Positions 60,901 to 64,000 of a stretch of 64,000 bases of DNA are shown piece after piece. Both the position numbers and the translations under genes were made by a program. Each line of letters starts with the position of its first letter. Position 1 is the stretch's first letter. The notes under the pieces are model-generated. The model was not told the origin of the DNA. It worked only from the letters and a program-made list of their open reading frames with translations, and searched no databases. Origin of the DNA: Cinclus cinclus (taxonomy: Eukaryota > Chordata > Aves > Passeriformes > Cinclidae); the NCBI RefSeq assembly GCF_963662255.1, contig NC_085046.1:22029620-22093619 (forward strand), given 5' to 3'.

Positions 60901-62682
60901 GTATTTTGGGATGTTTCTGCTCATCAGATGAGAAGGTGTACGTATTCCAGGAATGTGGAGTCTGAACGTAAGCTATTATTATTTTGATGAAGTATGCTTA
61001 CATGTAAATCCTGCTGTTTATTTTCTTGGGACATATGGGATATAGTAATTTATTGATAGATTAATAGAGTAACAAAGCACAATATGCTATATATGGGATC
61101 CATATCTTTGTGTTCTTGGCCTTGTGGGCATTCTCCCAATTATGAGGCAAGAAATAATCATGTCACTTCCTTGATAGGTCTGTCTTTTCCATCTCCTTTG
61201 TACTTAGGCATTATTGCTTTAGTTCTTTTTTTCTTCCAAGCCACACTATGAACAGACATAACTATATCTAAATCTTCTTCTCATGAAGGGATCTAAATGA
61301 GTATTTTCTCTGTCTGCATTTTACTTTCCTGACAAATTCTGCATGTGTGCTGCTTCATCTGCTGTGTGTCACAATATTGCTGACAACCATATATTTGCAG
61401 GATCCCATCCACAGTAATCAAAATTCTGAGTCAATTGGCATCTCTTGTCAATTATTTGGAAGGGATAAGAAAAAGGAGATTACAGGCTTACTCAGAATGG
61501 ATTTTATGTACACAAAACAATGTCATTTTGATGATATTAAGGCTTAAAGAAATTGTTATTGCCTTATACTTCTTTTCCTATCTATTCTGGAATTTATCTT
61601 TTTTCCCCTTCCAGCAAACTTTTCTACTTCTAAGCCAGTTGAGTCAGAGTTCTGCTAGTACTTCCTATGTTTGTTTCAGGTATGGAATTTCTCCTTATCA
61701 GGTTTAATAATTCAAACTTGAATATTACAGGTTATTTAAGTATGAGATATTGGAAGTAATTTAATAAGTAAAAATAAGTGTGAATGTTGCTGAAAACTTA
61801 AATGATGGAAGCAGGACTGCTGAGAGAGCATATAATGCATTATAACCAATTCTAAGTAACAACTGAAATTGATTGTGTTTGGGGCCCTCTGAGGTTATTA
61901 CTTCACTTGAATTAAGTTTTTCAGTGGACTCCAGGCATTCACCTTCTTCAGGGTTGAGAAATGAAAACATTGCCAGCTTTGAAAGATGTTCACTGATATG
62001 CAAACCCAGGAAATCCAGTGGCTTACAATATTTCTCTTATAGCCATGTACTTAGCTTAGCAGTGCTGTTCTTTGCACATGAACTTTGATACTGCACACAC
62101 ACAAAAAGGTGTTCTTTCTTACATATGTGTTTGAGGAATCTTCCTGTTTCTTTTAGGGAGGGTAAACTTCTTGTTGCCAGTAGATGATTATTGTACACAA
62201 TCACACTCAGCACCATTTTTTAAATGGATCTTACCTTCCTTTTTCTCCACTGAGATACACATTGAGACTCAGGCATGGTGATCCTGAAACTGTACCTGAG
62301 GGTGGCTTTGTGCTGTTCTTGGACTTGTTTTCTGTCATCTGTCTTGATAATTCAACACTGAAGGAATTTGTCTGAGGTCACTTTCTGTGATTAGTTAGGT
62401 CATATATGCCCTTCAGCTTTGAAATCTGGAAGACTTTTCATTATCCCAAGTATATTGTAAGAAGTAGTGCAGAGGATGCATATTTTGGCTTATTTTTCTT
62501 AAATACGGTCTCAGGTGAAGAATTTTTCCTTTCTGTATTGTTAGAAGGAAAACATGTTGAAATTTGTGGAGAGCCTAATCATTAATTATTTTTATCTCTA
62601 CATTAACAGTTATTGTTGCTTTCTGACAGAGAAACAAGATCTCCACTTGTTACTTTATTTGGAAGTTCTTCTATTAATTTAG

Positions 62683-62727
62683 TTTTTTTTTTGTTTCCTT
62701 TTTTTATTTTTTTTTTCTTTTATTTTG
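62683..62727. repeat. T-rich low-complexity tract
   Basis: Runs of 7-10 T broken by single G, C or A bases. No retrotransposon body is recognisable beside it. Confidence 0.8.
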
Positions 62728-63511
62728 AAAACTACCTATGCACACATCTATCCCATCCCCCCATGGGACCAATGTGTCCATCCTTTTCTTTACCTTTTGT
62801 AATTGGTGGTTCTCTTATTATAATAATTTGTGGTTTCAATTTAGTTATTTCCTTTTAACCATTATGGTGACAAAAGCTGCACCACAGTTAAAATACAATG
62901 CCTGTAGCTATTGGTTAGCTCTTAGGCATAGATATGCTTCTTTGATTTCCTCTTTTTTCTTTCCTGTTTGTGCCTGTTTTCATTTATGGCTTAGTCTCAG
63001 TGTAGTTATCTCCTTTCACTGTATGCCTTTATGCAGTTTCTCCTGTTCTTAAGCTGGTGTTGTCACCTTGTCCGTGGTGACAGGGATGTTCAGGGATGTT
63101 CTGCAGTCCTTGCCAGTTGTTGAGTCAGCTGCAGAGAGGCACAGCCAGGGTGGGAGCTCCTCTCCTGAGTGGAGTGGGCAGGGAGAGGAGGGAGCACCTG
63201 TGGGCTGCTGGAGGCTGCTGGCACTGGCAGAAGCCACACAAATTGTGGCTTGGTAGCTTTTGTTTATTTATTGGCCTTCTAAACAGACAGATTTATTAAA
63301 TGATCTCCAACCTGCTCTCCTTTGTTGATGCCAATTACTGATGCAGTTTTACGGTTATGTGCTTGCTCAGAAAAAGGTTTTTTAGCTTGTCCATGCAAAG
63401 AATGATGCCAGTTCCATTTGTCAAATTCATTATTATTCTTACCATGTCCTGGCTTGTTCAGATGTGGGAAGTGTCTCATGACTGCAGGTTTGCTTGGTTT
63501 GGAGGGAAAAA

Positions 63512-63513
<2 letters not shown>

Positions 63514-63550
<37 letters not shown>

Positions 63551-63587
63551 TTGTTGTTGTTGTTTTTGTTTGTTTGTTTGTTTGTTT
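63514..63587. repeat. T36 homopolymer followed by GTT and GTTT repeats
   Basis: 36 consecutive T (63514-63549), then five GTT units, then GTTTTT and about five GTTT units. The exact length may be uncertain for sequencing reasons. The flanks show no element that would use it as a poly(A) tail. Confidence 0.9.
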
Positions 63588-64000
63588 AAACAAAGAAAAA
63601 AGCAGTGATGAATTATTTTAGCCCTTCATGTACAGAGAGAAACCAGATACAAACAGGATGTTTGTTAGAGGCATCTCCTGGTGACCTTGGAGATGCACAG
63701 AGTTCCAGAAACTAGAGGACAGCATCTGGAGAAATACTTGAGTGGTTGCTTTTTTTTCCCCCACTTATTTATTTAGTTATGACTCTGGTATGGCTCAGTT
63801 AAATGTGATTTGTCTGACTGTCATCAAATCATGACAGAAGCTCAGAGAAGATGAAGGGAAATGCCTAATTTGCTTGCCCTTCAAAAAGATATGCTGCAGT
63901 ACTTCAGGACTTTTTCTGTTCAAATCAGTAAGAAAATGGTATTTTTATCTTTGAAAGTAAGTTTGCATTAACTAAGCAGTTATGAGTTAGACAGCTTATA

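Larger units (their letters stand above)
54160..64000 (+). other. CDK14 intron 2 (partial)
   Basis: Phase-0 intron running off the window. It holds a TG/TA microsatellite (57899-57933), a small direct duplication (56206-56231), T-rich tracts (62683-62727) and a T36 run with GTT/GTTT repeats (63514-63587). The next CDK14 exon, expected to begin with ICVTKMS-like codons, was not seen. Confidence 0.8.

Noticed and set aside
63279..63608. Open frame on the minus strand ending in a polylysine stretch, considered as a processed pseudogene
   Set aside because: The A-run lies at the N-terminal end of the frame, not at a 3' tail, and the peptide matches no ribosomal or other protein I could recall.
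1..64000. CRISPR arrays, rRNA genes, intact retroviral or LINE coding regions
   Set aside because: None was seen. The only mobile elements recognised are 5'-truncated CR1 ends and solo LTRs without internal genes.

Overview
This looks like nuclear DNA from a bird, probably a passerine. It is AT-rich with sparse genes, long introns and two isolated CpG islands. It carries old CR1 retrotransposon 3' ends and three copies of one avian endogenous-retrovirus LTR family. No bacterial, phage, CRISPR, operon or rRNA signal was seen. The species call is inference; the gene calls rest on reading exons, splice sites and reading phase by eye.

Layout. Positions 1-6170 are intergenic, with one CR1 fragment. 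A CpG island at about 6190-6870 starts a complete seven-exon gene on the + strand (coding exons 6404-28290, poly(A) signal 29792-29797). It encodes a 183-residue type I membrane protein of the PTTG1IP (PTTG-binding factor) family, with a signal peptide, an eight-cysteine PSI domain, one membrane helix, a charged coiled tail and a C-terminal YxxPhi motif. Because it sits just upstream of CDK14, I favour the paralogue PTTG1IP2 over PTTG1IP itself. Positions 34900-46600 are intergenic, with a solo LTR and a CR1 piece. A second, larger CpG island (about 46640-47830) holds the promoter and first coding exon of CDK14 (+ strand). CDK14 exon 2 is at 54128-54159, and the rest of the gene lies beyond the window.

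The two genes run head to tail and have no evident functional link. One is a membrane/trafficking protein. The other is the N-terminus of a PFTAIRE-type cyclin-dependent kinase.

The least expected structure is a set of unlisted candidate exons in the PTTG1IP-family gene. Two exons (26741-26780 and 34117-34192) join in phase to exon 6 and would replace the usual tail with a different 38-residue tail, followed by their own poly(A) signal. A 30-nt phase-neutral cassette (14229-14258) lies in intron 4, and exon 5 has a tandem NAGNAG acceptor. Other notable items are an antisense LTR inside the 3' UTR, a perfectly uniform 14-bp minisatellite in CDK14 intron 1, a polyalanine uORF in the CDK14 leader, and a 3 x 30 bp GC repeat in the CDK14 promoter. 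No wholly new biological system was found.
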